From Sabethes cyaneus (taxonomy: Eukaryota > Arthropoda > Insecta > Diptera > Culicidae): DNA of 64,000 nt. The position numbers and the translations under genes were made by a program. This document shows positions 49,695-61,689 of the stretch, in pieces. The stretch is from the NCBI RefSeq assembly GCF_943734655.1, contig NC_071355.1, forward strand, positions 227,111,027 to 227,175,026, in the 5' to 3' direction. A model generated the notes under the pieces. The model ran no database searches. It had not been told where the DNA came from and saw only the letters and a program-made list of their open reading frames with translations. Positions within the stretch are counted from its first letter, which is position 1. Each line of letters opens with the position of its first letter.

Positions 49695-50359
49695 ACCAAA
49701 ATAGTCAAACAGCAGCTATCCGAAAATGGTTATTCCACGTCTAAAAAGCACGTGACACGATACCAGTTTCGATACAAACAGCTGTGATAATCTGTGTCCT
49801 GACGTTGGCAAGAACCGCACCCGGAAGCTCACATGTGTGCCGGCAATTATGGAGCACCCCCAAGACCAGCAAAATCAGCTGGAAACACAATCGGTTAATC
49901 CGGTTCCAAACCGGCGGGTTATAAATGACCTACACTTTAACGCAATTAACACCAATTATCATAAAAATCATGCAAAAGCGAACAATAGCAATGTGGTGGT
50001 ACAGAGCGATGACTCGAAAATCCTGTTGCTGCCTTCAAACCATCGAAAATTTATAATCGTTCCAGCGCAGCCGTCCAGCGCTATCGGAAGTGGAAACACG
50101 GCTGCGGCAGCTGGAAGCTTTACTCATCACGCTTCAAGCCATAGTAATAGTAATAATAATACCAGTACTAGTAATATCGACGGAAGTACACAAACTAGTC
50201 CAAACATCGCCAGTTCGTCTAGTTCCAGTCAGGCAGTAGCAAAGTTCGAAATCGGAGAAGGCTCCTCGAGTGGACCCAGTTCAGTTTTGTCTCCAGCATA
50301 TCCACTGGCAACGAGCTCGAAACCAAAACAGTTCAACAGTTTAAGATCGGTACGTTCTG
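49695..50359 (+). CDS. ine: inebriated-type SLC6 transporter, long-isoform first coding exon (CDS from 49,849)
   Basis: The acceptor (tctcctaattgcag) ends at 49,694. 5' UTR runs to 49,848 and the coding part begins at ATG 49,849. The same frame has a TGA upstream at 49,753, and the GTG at 49,837 is not needed. The 170 codons plus one base encode a hydrophilic, Asn/Ser/Thr-rich cytoplasmic N-terminus with no membrane segment. The donor is g|gtaggt at 50,360. The nearby ag|gtaaat would put the next exon out of frame, so frame decides the site. The fly inebriated long isoform is likewise known for an extended cytoplasmic tail. Sequence identity of this exon alone would not identify the gene; the link is by phase and by the neighbouring exons. 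Confidence 0.7.
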
Positions 50360-50433
50360 GTAGGTAAATGTTGAAAAACGTTTCATTAAATACCATTCCC
50401 GGATGCTAAACGATATTAAATCCGTTTTTGCAG

Positions 50434-50659
50434 CCCACGATCGTCAAGCAATCGCCGATGCGCACGCGGCCCCACCAATCGCGCGGACGGGCTCCTACAT
50501 TTTTAGTGAATCTGGCGGAACTGCACGGTTGTTTTCCGATGCAACTTCGATCCGATCACTGGCATCGATCGGGGTCGGTTCCACCGATGGCCGACGGATG
50601 GTGATCCGACGAGTACCGAATTCGCCAACCGAACTGCTGACTATCATCAACCCGCCAAC
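50434..50659 (+). CDS. ine: inebriated-type SLC6 transporter, long-isoform second coding exon
   Basis: The acceptor tttttgcag ends at 50,433. The exon supplies 'AHDRQAIADAHAAPPIARTG' and ends 'RRVPNSPTELLTIINPP', then donor ac|gtgagt at 50,660. It is entered in phase 1 and left in phase 2. Joining to 56,653 creates 'INPPTPPEEPYDNE' without a break. The intron after it is about 6 kb and contains mobile elements and the alternative first exon. The Met at 50,403 is intronic and is not a start. Confidence 0.8.
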
Positions 50660-52190
50660 GTGAGTATTTTTCTTCCTGTCTATTTAGATTAGATTTTACT
50701 GATTATCTAACGCAAATTGTTTAATTGCCGCAGTTGATGGTGGCAGTATACTAGCTGCTGGTTTTTTTTATGCGTAATCAAGAGTTATAAAATAATAAAA
50801 CTTGTAATATTTAATAGTTGTCTAGTGGCACGCAGTCGCCTGGACAGGCATTGTTTATCGTAGCAAAATATGACTGTTTTTATGGGGCATTCCAAGATTA
50901 TTTTTGAAATGTAGCTCCCAAATTATTACTGCTTCAACTGTTCTGATGTAGTCATAATTCTTTTCTGAATTCTTTTCTTGCTGTTCATTTAACTATAATT
51001 ACTCTTTGGTTTGTAATTTATTAATTTATTACGTGCTGTAGGTTTTTGAGTTAAATGAAGTTATAAAAATACAATCAAAACAGGAAGTCGATTTATGACA
51101 AATTTTATTTCATTTATAGAACTTTGTTTCCACAACAAAGTTCAGTCTCAAAAAATATTTCAAAATAACTTTGAATCTTATAATTTGTTGTTTGGCAATA
51201 GGCGATTAATTTATTGTGTTTGGGTTGCATTTGATGCATTGCACGGCGTTGGTTGCATTGATTTGATTGATGAAAAATGCTAGATTAGTAGAGGAACTGA
51301 ATGGGTAGAGTGGAAACGTTACAAAAGATTTCAGCATCATGTCACCTTCAACTGCTGGTTGTGTAACCAACCGGCAGTGCAGTCGTGTGGCTGCATCCGA
51401 AAGGCAGAAGGCGCAAATTTGCATGCACAACTGGAAATATCGTCTCGTATCTAGTGCAAAATGTACAATTTGATAGCGAAACATCGCAATTGTACCATTT
51501 TTTATGATGATAATCCATAATCATATACCGTGGAAGTAAATATATGGGACAGTCATAGTACAGAGTTAAATTGCTATTTCTCCAGCGGTATCGTCGTTCT
51601 AGTCTGACGGAATAGACGAGCGGCACAAGTCAGCCGGCCACTGGCTGGCCAGTCTGTTGGTCGTCAAAACGGGGTACCGCTCTCTGATGACAATTTCCTC
51701 AATTGACTACCGCGCGAGCTTCATTTGAATACTAAGTGCTGGGATCCGCAGTGCTATAGGTAATCGTCAACTGGTCCATGCCCAAAGCTGCATTCATTCT
51801 GAACAGCATGGAAAAAGTCCAGAGACAGCGGCCCACAGCCGCTACGACGACTAATTTGCAAGGTATTGAAGTAGGCACATGCTTTTTCATGAATTGCGAA
51901 ATCGGTTCCAATGAATTTTGTGGGCCATGGCCACGATGATAATTTTCTTTTCGCTTCTAGACTAATGGATCAAATAGACTCAATTGGATTTACTTAATCC
52001 AGCTAGATATTTCGTTTCCTTCAAAAAAGTCTCGCCACAAAGACGAAATGATTGTGTTAACCAACAGCTGGTTGAAAGCTGTAAAGCTAAGGAATGAATG
52101 CAATTCAGTATAAATTCGATTTAATTTTTTACCTTGTAACGAAAAAAGCTTTTACAGAATCAATCAGATGATTCCTTGAAATTTGCAGGT
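50660..52190. other. intron of the SLC6 gene, nothing recognised
   Basis: AT-rich intron sequence without exon-like frames. Confidence 0.5.
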
Positions 52191-52330
52191 CTAATTTTTT
52201 TTTTCAAGGTTCGTTCTAATTCGAACTTGGGAAACACCTCATGTTTTATTGTCTTGACCTGTAATTTGAGGTCAGGCATTAAATAATTTTTTATAACGGT
52301 ACTCTTTCCAGTAGACGGAAAGAACGATAG
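52191..52330 (+). repeat. short interspersed repeat shared with 63,465-63,550
   Basis: Shared core: 'ctcatgttttattgtcttga' + 'cct..gaggtcaggcatt' followed by a T-rich run and 'aacggta'. The core contains a small 'tgacct..aggtca' palindrome. Family unknown. Confidence 0.6.
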
Positions 52331-52679
52331 AAGATAGTAATGAAGTCGAAGGTGTTCCAACAGAGTGTGACAAGACATGAAGGTCCACTTTAGCGTAATT
52401 TATTATATATGAATTTCCCAATAATACTTTTCGAGTTAGCTTACGACTTGACGCATAAAAGTTTAATTGAGAAAGCAATTCTACTGACTCGAAGTATTGA
52501 GAAGTAATGCATAGCATATTCGGGGCGTTCTTTAACTGTTTGTATATGAATTAGCATGCAACGTGCTTCGTAAGTAAAAAAAAATATATCGTCCAGGCCT
52601 GGGGTAGGGGAATTGGAGATTTCAAAGGGTTGAGAGGAACGACCAAATGACAAAAGAAGCTTTGTTTCTTAGTTCTACC

Positions 52680-54060
52680 AGCCGGGAGGCGGTGTGTCTT
52701 TTGCCATTTATCTCCACTGTACTCGGTCCAGGATTGGAACAGTGGGTCCTGGAACAATTTTCACTGCAAAGTCGTCCGGCATTCTTGCGACGTGGCTGGC
52801 CCTCCGTGGTCTCCTAACTTTAACCATGTGTACGATGGTAATCTCTTCAAGTACTGCCTGCAACTCGTGGTTCATACGCCTACGCTATACTTCGCTATCC
52901 GTTTGCATTCTGCCAACACGTTTCGTGCAAATACGGCAAGTGCACGTATGTCTTCCGTAAGCAAAGTTACACTCTCAAGTCCGTAGAGGACTACCGGTCT
53001 CCCAGATATACGAACGCAAACGTTGCATTACCTTGAGCCTCTTCCTGCCATATATTTGGTTTTCGACGCATTGATTTGTAATCCAATCCTCCTAGTCTCC
53101 GTTTTTAGTCTGGCGTAGATTGTGTCCGCTATTCCAACGTGTCTAGTAATGATGTCTGCGAAGACTAGGAGTTGGCTACTATTGCTGTAGATCGTTCCTC
53201 TCGTTTCGATGCCCGCTCGTTGGATCACACCTTTAATAGCGATATTGAATAAAATGCAAGACGGTTCATCTCCTTGGCTCAACCCTGTGTGCGATTCGAA
53301 AGGACTTGAGAGTGTCCCCGAAACGCGCACGTAGCACTTCACTCGTTCCTGGGTAGCTTTGATCAGCCACGTCAGTTAGTTCGGAAAGCCGTCCTCGTGC
53401 ATTATCTGCCATAGCTGTTCGCGTTCAACGGTATCGTATGCTGCTCTGAAATCTACGAAAATATAACGCGTGTGCATGTTGTACTCCCGACATTTCTAGA
53501 GGATTTGTAGGAGAGTAAAAATTTAATCCGTAGTAGCACGGGCCCCAATAGAGTCCGCCTGGTACTGCTATTAGGGATATAACGTATCCCGTTATAGAGA
53601 CGTAACAAAATCTGGGAAAGCACCTTGTAGGCGGCGTTAACCAGCGTAATGCCGTGCTAATTACAGCAATCTAGTCGATCGCCCTTTTTGTAAATGGGAC
53701 AGACTACACCATTCATCCACTCTTTTGGTAGTTTCTCCTCCTTCCAAATCTTCCAAATTATCCAGCGAAGTGCCGTTGCTAGCGGTTCTTGGAGAGTTTT
53801 GTCGGGAGTCGGTCCTTTCTGGCGGCTCTATTAATCTTCAGCTGACCGATTTCTCACCGGATCTCTTCGAGATCGGGAGTCAGCTCGCTGTTGTCGTTTG
53901 TAAGCACTCCTAGGTTAACTTTCGTTGCGTTTCCTTCTTTTATATCGCCGTTGAGATGCCCATCAATGATTCCGATGCTTCCACCTGTCGACCACATCGC
54001 GCTCGGGGTGATTAGATCCCCTCCCTCGTCCCTACACATCCCAAGCAACAATGTGAGTTT
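52680..54060 (-). mobile_element. decayed non-LTR retrotransposon, antisense, within the SLC6 intron
   Basis: Minus strand 53,342-53,028 gives 'HTGLSQGDEPSCILFNIAIK', 'LLVFAD' and 'LQINASKTKYMAGRGSR' (RT motifs B, C, D; the second D of FADD is disrupted). 53,400-53,460 gives 'FRAAYDTVERE' (motif A). The upstream part (to about 54,060) carries linker debris. Numerous stops. Closest in this window to the 16.5-18.2 kb copy. Confidence 0.8.
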
Positions 54061-54960
54061 TATTGTACTCATAAGGCGGTTTTCATGACCAATTTTGGTC
54101 TTAAATGCCATCAACTCATCAACCCATTTAAAGTGATGAAACTAATAAATGAATTATTATTATTTTTACATTCCTTGATTGATCTACCCCGAAGTCCGAA
54201 GTCACGAATGACATAGAAGTGTTAAAGGGACTATAATCTAACAAAAAAGACCACAAAATTACTATTTCGGAGCGTATTCTGCACATCAAGTGACGTAACG
54301 CGGTAAATTTGAATTCGCTGCCATTCGCGTTTCCTTTCGAGAGTTTCGAAATGGACTTTCGAGGCATGTGACTGAGTTCACATAAAACCGAACGGTAGCG
54401 CAATGAAATTTGGTTTGCCACGTCACTCGCCTTGTAGAGTATATCCCATCCTTTCATGTGTTAATTCGATAATGGCTGATGGAATGCCAATCAAAACAAC
54501 TTGATTCTAAAGATTACAGGAATCCACCGGATTGAGCGTTTTGTGCACCCGCCGTTGTCTTATACTCGGTAAAGATACTCTTTCACCCGGCTTTGTTTGA
54601 GTTTGAAGTCTGGTTTCTCGTTTCTAGTAATTTAATTTTTTAATAATAGAATACAGACATTGGCGACTCGATACACCACACTGATGACAGCATAGCTATT
54701 GTTATTCTTTTAAACAATCAAGCCGTATTGATCACTTGATGTTTTACCAGTAAAGAATTGCGGCATACGATGTAAATAATGTTGCGGTTGCGGAAGCTTT
54801 TAACACGTTAAGTTCTGCCTAAATATAGAATAGTTGAAAACATTATGGAGCACAACATCGGCGATTATAGTGATATTGGCGCAACTGATTTGCTGACCAA
54901 GTAGCAACAGTATTATTGTTGAAATGTGCCTTAGACATGTGCGATGTTGCTAAACGATTA

Positions 54961-55087
54961 GGGTAATTTACCTATTTCGGACAGTGCGTTACGTGTACTT
55001 TACTTTGAAAACTTCCATTTGATTTTGGCGTAAATATGTCTAAAATAGAATACGTGTAACGCACTGTCCAGAATAGATGAATCACCC
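54961..55087. mobile_element. 127-bp MITE with TA target-site duplication
   Basis: Ends gggtaatttacctatttcgg (left) and, reversed, gggtgattcatctattctgg (right). Inverted similarity extends through 'acagtgcgttac', so most of the element is hairpin. TA flanks at 54,959-54,960 and 55,088-55,089 suggest Tc1/mariner mobilisation. Confidence 0.85.
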
Positions 55088-55399
55088 TATGGCCCAGTAT
55101 GGCATATCTGGAAACTGCTGGGATTAAATTGACAGTTAGGTGAAGCTAATATTTGACAAACCAAATTATAAACTCAGTAAAAGAAGTGCAATTTTTGGCG
55201 TACTGTAGATTATTACTCAGACAAAAATAAACAAAAGTCACCAGTTCAAACTTTTAAAGTTATTAACACTGGGCGCCTAAAGCTGTTGTCGCGTCTGCTA
55301 GGATAAACAGCTTTAAGCTGCTGCCGCCGAGAGTAAAGCCCTCGGTAATAAATACAACCCTTCTTTACGAGCAAAATTCGTAGCGTTTTCGGGGTAAAG

Positions 55400-55500
55400 A
55401 TTCTATTCTGAGTCTAGTAGTACATAACCGAAATTCGAACATACAATTCCTGGTCTGTTAAGCCAGCAGTGCACCTCGAAGCCAACCGGGAGGCTGTTAC
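55400..55500 (-). mobile_element. SINE family 1 head fragment, antisense
   Basis: Minus strand 'cctcccggttggcttcgagg' + 'tgcactgctggctta' and B box 'gttcgaattt'. The body is missing beyond about 55,400. Confidence 0.7.
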
Positions 55501-56046
55501 CAAATCCATGCTATATAAACTCCACAATCCGCTCTGCACTCGCTTACCCGCTTTTAAAGATAAGGTGAGCTTTATTTATATCCTAGCATCTTGTTGATCG
55601 AGCCCTGCCGGGTTGTATGATGTGATGGCGAATTTCATACTGCATTCACAATAATTTATTTTCTTTTGAGATTAGCGTCTCTGACGTGCATGAATATTGT
55701 GTTATTATATACCTTCGGTTAACTGCTCGTGATATCTACGATTGTCACAAATCATGGAATATAGCTCGCCCAAATCCCTCGGAAAACCATGAACTGGTTC
55801 AGTACGTTGACTAACATGGACCACTGAAGTAGCCTAGTCTGGATCGTGCCGTGAACATTGGGTTTAACTCGAGCAGATTGTTCACGTGTCGTGACTTAAA
55901 ATTTTTAATTTTCTTGAAGAAGTGTTGTGCGGTTAAGGGTGACAATGGTTGATGATCGATGTGAGAGCTGATTGGTATAATTGTTCTCGATTTTGTTCTT
56001 GGTAAAGTCCACATAGAAAGTGAAAATTGTGAAAAGCTCAAGCATA

Positions 56047-56162
56047 ATGAACGGTACTGCCAAATCGATTTCGAATGGCTATGCAGGGGATAATGATAAG
56101 CTGCTAACGTCGATGAAATATTACCCGCATAGTCCTGTGATATCCAGGAAATTTGTGGGAAA
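56047..56162 (+). CDS. ine: inebriated-type SLC6 transporter, alternative first exon (short isoform)
   Basis: ATG at 56,047 opens 38 codons plus two bases, beginning 'MNGTAKSISNGYAG' and ending 'PVISRKFVG', followed by a perfect donor aa|gtaagt at 56,163. The two leftover bases (phase 2) match the phase required by the shared exon at 56,653 and create 'KFVGKPPEEPYDNE'. It lies 490 bp upstream of that exon, inside the long-isoform intron, so it needs its own promoter. Fly inebriated is known to produce long- and short-tailed isoforms, and this exon would give the short one (146 residues to the end of the fourth exon). Too short to show as a conventional long reading frame. Confidence 0.7.
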
Positions 56163-56652
56163 GTAAGTTGAGCTGATCGTAAAAGGTGTAGTTTCTGAAC
56201 GGAACAATGTTCTGACTTTTTTAATCTGCCAAGGTGTAATGATGACTGTGAATATCACAGCTTTGAAGATTTATTAAAACATTTAGAATATGATCTCTGA
56301 ACCTGCTGAATATAATATCCTAACCGCACCATATATGTATATAAGCATGATATTTAATCTTTAGTTTCTGGTTTGCGGCTTTCTAGGCAACTGTTTTTTA
56401 TTAATTGAATTACCTATTACCTATGTCAATTATTGCACAATATCATGTGACTTAATGCCAACAACCGCTTCAACGAAATACTTATTTCACTCTAAGCAAC
56501 AATGATTCAGAAACTCAGAGCCAACGGGAAGTTCCGCAACGTATTCATCAGATCTATTAGAAAATCAGTGAATAAACTCACACATTTCCCGTCAAAACAA
56601 CCAAACATAACTGGATGTCGAACTGTAATGTCTATCTTATTTCCGCTTGCAG

Positions 56653-56840
56653 ACCTCCGGAGGAACCGTACGATAATGAGAGTTACGGCGGTGTTTCGGA
56701 CGAATCCGAGCTCGATAATCTGAAGCCTCGCAAACAGCACTGGGCCAGCAAAATGCAATTCGTTCTGGCATGTATAGGCTACTCGGTGGGTTTGGGAAAC
56801 GTCTGGCGGTTTCCGTATCTGTGTTACAAAAGTGGAGGAG
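56653..56840 (+). CDS. ine: inebriated-type SLC6 transporter, shared exon with TM1
   Basis: The acceptor cgcttgcag ends at 56,652. The exon encodes 'PPEEPYDNESYGG', then 'HWASKMQFVLACIGYSVGL' and 'GNVWRFPYLCYKSGGG', the SLC6 TM1 signature with the Na+/substrate-binding unwound segment. The donor g|gtatgt at 56,841 leaves phase 1. The wording 'HWASKMQFVLACIGYS' is closest, from memory, to Drosophila inebriated rather than to the GABA or monoamine transporters. Inebriated is a plasma-membrane Na+/Cl- dependent transporter linked to osmotic balance and neuronal excitability; its substrate is uncertain. Confidence 0.9.
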
Positions 56841-57139
56841 GTATGTATTCAGTTTTTTTATGAAAAATATTTACATTCATCTGTGCTAGTTAACACTAAA
56901 ATGAGCTGAATTCCACTCATTTAATTACATGCAAATAAATTTCTATCATCAAGAATCCCCGTTTAATTTTAGATAAAAAAAAGTTAGGCGACTTAGGAAT
57001 CACCGAATCATTCAAATAAGTTATTTTTCCTTTTAATAGTCGAACGTAACGGACGTAGTGTCAGCCGCATTTGCCCCGTTCATCTCACCTCAATAATGCA
57101 CGATCTAAGTTGCTACTTTTTTCCCATTCTCTATTTCAG

Positions 57140-57274
57140 GCGTATTCTTGGTGCCGTATTATATAATCCTACTAATCTGTGGCATTCCTATGCTGTTTAT
57201 GGAGCTGGCAGTTGGGCAGTACACGGGACGAGGGCCTATCGGTGCACTTGGACAATTGTGTCCATTGTTTAAAG
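57140..57274 (+). CDS. ine: inebriated-type SLC6 transporter, exon with TM2 (gene continues past right edge)
   Basis: The acceptor ctatttcag ends at 57,139. The exon encodes 'VFLVPYYIILLICGIPMLF' + 'MELAVGQYTGRGP' and ends 'LGQLCPLFK', the SLC6 TM2 and start of the first intracellular loop. The donor g|gtaggg at 57,275 leaves phase 1. No later exon of the family is found to 64,000, so the next intron exceeds 6.7 kb and about ten transmembrane segments lie outside the window. Confidence 0.9.
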
Positions 57275-57529
57275 GTAGGGTCTTCAGTTTGTAGCGATCC
57301 TATTTCAGTTCAGAAATTTTTATTACTCTCCGACCCAACCTAGATTTTGGAATTGAATATTAAAGTTTTCCATGATTTGATTATTGATGGTAAACAAAGA
57401 CGAAGGAGTGAAATATGGTCAGAGCACAGTTATGAATTATTAAAATATTAGACGCAAATGTAGTCGCATTTGTGCTAGTTGTTAGCACCTCATTTTAGCT
57501 TTACTTATGTAATTAAACCGCTTCTTAGT

Positions 57530-57605
57530 TTCAATCTGCCGATTGGCGTCGAGGTATACTGCTGGCTTTATAAGCCAGTCATCCTATGTTCGAACCAGAA
57601 AAGGA
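57530..57605 (+). mobile_element. SINE family 1 head fragment
   Basis: 'gattggcgtcgaggtatact' + 'gctggctttataagccagtc' and a B box 'gttcgaacc'. It stops after the tRNA-like region. Confidence 0.7.
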
Positions 57606-59371
57606 TTTGTTATTGTCAGTAGGTCTGTAATCACACAATTTTTTCGGTACTAAAACAATTGTTGACTGCGAAATTTAGCAGTAAAAGGGCTTTTCTGTAA
57701 GTGGAACAACTCTTTTCTGTTTGCTTTTAGTGCCAGTCGGTAAGCTCATATAGGTATGACAACGAACCGTCTGCCGGCTGAGTGGGACAATGTGTTGTTT
57801 GATTTCAATATGCAAAATGTACGATGACAGAATTAATGATTAATTAGTTAAGCACACCGTGTGAATATTAATTATTCGCACGGTGCGGTGATTGAAAATT
57901 ATCAACCATCCATATTCAGTAGCTCCAGGTATGACAACCGGTTTTGTGTGGATAGCGAATCAAAAACGCATCTACATAGATATATCGATATTGATATATT
58001 TTAGAGAAAAATGTTGATTTAGGCTTATGCTTTGTTTTAGTAATTTTTATTAAGTGAGTTAAATATTTTGAACAGTTTCTTGGTTCAAATAATTTGTGGA
58101 ATGTTCAACATGTACTGTTTGGTAAGAATAAAGTTTGGCAGTAAATAAGTTGAAATACCATTTTTAGCCAAGAAGTTCAGAGGTTGTCTCTTTTTGTAAA
58201 ATATCAGTTAACATGTCGTATATTAACTTACATATACTGCGTAAGTCTTTATAGACGTTAGCACGAATCAAAAGTGACGGCACTGCATAAGCATATAGTA
58301 TAATGTGCTAAGTGAATTAACAAGTTCTCTGCTATACCAACTTATGCTTTAACTTAAGGAGCATATCGCACAATCCTTATTACTTTTAGTCAACATTGAG
58401 TTCCATAGAACTTTTCTGCTGAAAGACAAACCATATTATGAATTCTCTTCTTTGATTAGTTTCTAATTTTCTCGGCGCTTAATGCCGAAAATCCTTCAAT
58501 ACATCTGGAAGTTTTTTCAACGAAAATTTTCCGCTTATTGCTCCGGCACCAATTGAAATGTGTTCTCACCTAGGTTCTAACAATCTAGGATTCGGTCAAA
58601 TAACATGCTACCCAACACTATTCGACCGCTGATCGAATTAAAATAATAAACATTGGCTATCGTCACTATCACACATTTAACGCAACGATAATTTGACGTA
58701 GTAAAAAAAATCCATTAGTTTTGACAAACAGACACTGCTACTAAAGAATATGTATAGGTCAGAAAAATAAAAAATCGGAGGTTGTGTAAAAAAACAAATC
58801 TCAGTAAAATAATACTGTATTCTTCCCAAATGTTGTTCATACTTATTGTGCATTTTATATTGCTAAATACAACGAATACCTTGGATAGAGACAACATCAA
58901 CTTCACTAACTTCTAAATCTCACTCCTACTTCAATTGTTCCTTTCCGTTGCATAAATGAGCTTTTGAAAAAATTTCTAGAGAATCAGTCAAACTGAGAAA
59001 GAAAGAAGTCAAGACTTAGAGAAAAAAGTTTAACTGTGACTGTGAACAGTTTCATCTTGCATCGTCTGTGCTTGGAAAGATGAGAGCACTAACAATAACC
59101 AATAAGCAATCTGTTAAGAACTATCCAAAGTTGTTCTGTTCCGTCCGTGCAAGTTTTTTCCAGTTTTAAGCACAAAAGTTGCTTCCGATAGTCAAACTGT
59201 AACAGGCTTCATTTTCAATTTTTTGCTCAATAGATGCTAATTTGACTGCAACGCCTCAACGAAACAGAATTCGAAAAAGTAGTGTAAAAGACAATTGTAG
59301 AGTTAATTATTATCTACATTATTGTTGAAGAAAGTATAGTTCTATCTTTTGTATTTACGGCGCTATCGGGC
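57606..59371. other. intron of the SLC6 gene, nothing recognised
   Basis: AT-rich, with no exon-like sequence or repeat that I can name. Confidence 0.45.
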
Positions 59372-59425
59372 TGCTACCCCATTGGTAGCAAAAAGAGCGA
59401 TCATTTGGCTACCAACGGGGTAGCG
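59372..59425. repeat. short hairpin (16-bp stem)
   Basis: 'ctaccccattggtagc' pairs with 'gctaccaacggggtag' around a loop of about 18 nt. One mismatch. Function unknown. Confidence 0.65.
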
Positions 59426-59483
59426 ATCGAGTTCATAAGAAACTCCCGAAATTCCAACAAAGCTGCCGGAGCTTAGGTATTTA

Positions 59484-60574
59484 GGGGCCGAGCAATAATT
59501 ACGTAAGGTCTTTTTCCTCATTTTTGAACCCCCCCCTCCCCCCTATATAAGATTTTGTAAGATTTTGGCCAATCCCCCCTCCCCCCTTAAAAATCTTAGT
59601 AAGATTTTTTGAAACATCAAAATTCAAGTTTTAATTAAAAAGCTAGACATTGAAAGAATATTGAACCAGCTAACAAAGTTCAAACAAGTTCATAAAAACC
59701 CAAATTCAAACATATTCATAAAAAAAAACAAACAACATCAATTATCTGTTGTAAATCCCTTTATGGCCCACTCACGAACAGAACGTATTTCAGCATTGAG
59801 GTTGTCAATAATTGTTGGTGTATGCTCAGAAACTCACTAGCGTTCACTTAATTCGCATTGATCCAATCTAAATCGTCTGAACACGTGTCCTCGTCAAGTA
59901 GTGAACTTCTTTGCCTCTTCTAGATGACACGCGACATGGTCTTATGCTGGAATTGGCACTGCGTTGCGTCTAATGTACAGATCTGTAATGACCATCCGCG
60001 ATTTCCTTTGAAGCAAAATACTGACCCCTCTGGTCAGATGCGGCAGGCAAGATCTTTGGGAACAGAAGAACAATACATCCCAAGAAACATTTTTGTTGTA
60101 TAGTAGCTTATCAAGCACTTGTTCCATTGGTGCAGCTATACATTAGTTGAGTAAGCTACTTTTAAACAAAATCATGATATCATAAGGTATTGCGACTGCC
60201 TTGCGGGATTGGGATAGGCAATTGCAACGAAATATGTTGGAATAATTGCATAAACCGATGACAGAGGCTCTGGAACAAGTAGGCCAACTGCTGTTTCCTT
60301 GAGTGGGCAAGGCTAAAATACTCAGCAGGTTGCTACGCATTTCCTTGCAGCATGAAAGATTTCGATACTTCACAACTTAACTCATCAATTTAAAAAAATT
60401 TGTAACAAATAACATGAGTTGCTATTAAAAATGTGACTTTTTCATAATTTTTTCGCGTGTGAAAATCTTACGTAAGAAATGATTAAACCCCCCTCCTCCC
60501 CAAATAAGATTTTGTAAGATTTCGCGGAACCCCCCCTCCCCCCATTATGCCTTACGTAATTAGCGCACGGCCCC
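59484..60574. mobile_element. PIF/Harbinger-like non-autonomous DNA transposon
   Basis: Left end ggggccgagcaataattacg + taagg; right end reversed ggggccgtgcgctaattacg + taagg. TTA immediately flanks both ends (59,481-59,483 and 60,575-60,577), consistent with a 3-bp TWA target site. Inside each end are C-runs/G-runs and 'aagattttgtaagatttt' motifs, also in inverted order. 1,091 bp without a transposase frame. The superfamily call rests on the TTA duplication and GGGG tip only. Confidence 0.7.
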
Positions 60575-60639
60575 TTATGTATGGCCTTCCGTTGTCGTGA
60601 TGGTATTTACCTCCTTTTCTATTGACTGGGAAGGGTTAA

Positions 60640-61445
60640 CGGTACATATATGCAGGGATGGACATACCATCTACCATAGCTGCGGAAAAAATGCGGTAAT
60701 ACATGCATACAGTTTTCATAGTGATAACCGAGATGTAGAAACGGGTGGTCAATCGATAATCGAAACGACAAGGAAGTATTACACGTGCAATTGGAGCGCG
60801 GCCCAAGGCGTGATATCATGATCGTATCGAGAATTTTGACGCTCAGGTCGGCCAGGAGAAGGAACCGGGTAATTGGAGCGATCAGCGCACGCCAAGTGGT
60901 CAACTAAAGGGACTCATCGACTGTGCCGCCCGCCTCCAAGAACACAACCGTACGTAGTACCTACTTTCGGCATAAACTTCTCTAAAAGTAAACTTGGGGC
61001 CTCTAGCCTAGAGGTTACCAAATCAGACAGAAACACAGATCGGCCCGGTTTGGATCGACTGCAGGCACTTCTCCGATATTGATGTCCGACAAACATTGTT
61101 ATCAGATCCTATAAAAGCACTGTCATTGATTCGAAACGCTACATAGTGACTAAGACCCCGTACAAAGTGTTCTCTAGGGGCATGAAACATGAACAATGTT
61201 CGAGGAGGACCTGCGAGTGAACCATAAACTTGCACAGATCTATGGCGAATCCAGTATCCAACAGGTGGTTAAAGCTGGATGAATACGATGCCGGACCCTG
61301 CAAGTATGGTGTTTGCCTAAAATCCGGTAGGAACAAGACGACCAGGAGCGCAGCGAGCAAGATGGTTAGACCAGATGGAGCAAGATCTGGCGGAGAGTAT
61401 TCGATGTCCAAGGAATTGAAAAGCGGTAGCCCACAGAGGTAGCCG
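60640..61445 (+). mobile_element. decayed non-LTR retrotransposon, 3' piece, copy 1
   Basis: Frame pieces recall the C-terminal region of such elements. Near 61,340-61,420 one frame reads 'RPGAQRARWLDQMEQDL', matching the basic 'GR..RW.D.V..D' tail. Upstream 60,873-61,082 is too eroded to place. It ends near 61,445. Confidence 0.55.
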
Positions 61446-61689
61446 AGTTAATTGGAGTTCAATAGGCTTTGTTTTAGTACGGCAAGCCACCTAAGTAAGT
61501 GATGGCTTAGTTACGCCCAATGTTCTGGGATGAGAACAACACTCGGTGCCGATGCCTTGGTAAAATCATGCACGGTTGAAGCAGCCTGATGTTGCCGAAA
61601 AATACGCGTATTCACTCAAAGCTACGCTACTGGAAGAGGACAAACAGGGCGAATCCCTATTTGAGAATGGTAGGAACCCCATTAAAACG

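Noticed and set aside
49837..49848. GTG as start of the long transporter isoform
   Set aside because: A good ATG lies four codons downstream in the same frame. Non-AUG initiation is not needed.
50403..50433. Apparent start of an 86-codon protein (MLNDIKSVFA..)
   Set aside because: These bases lie upstream of a clear tttttgcag acceptor. The true exon begins at 50,434 and is entered from the previous exon in phase 1.
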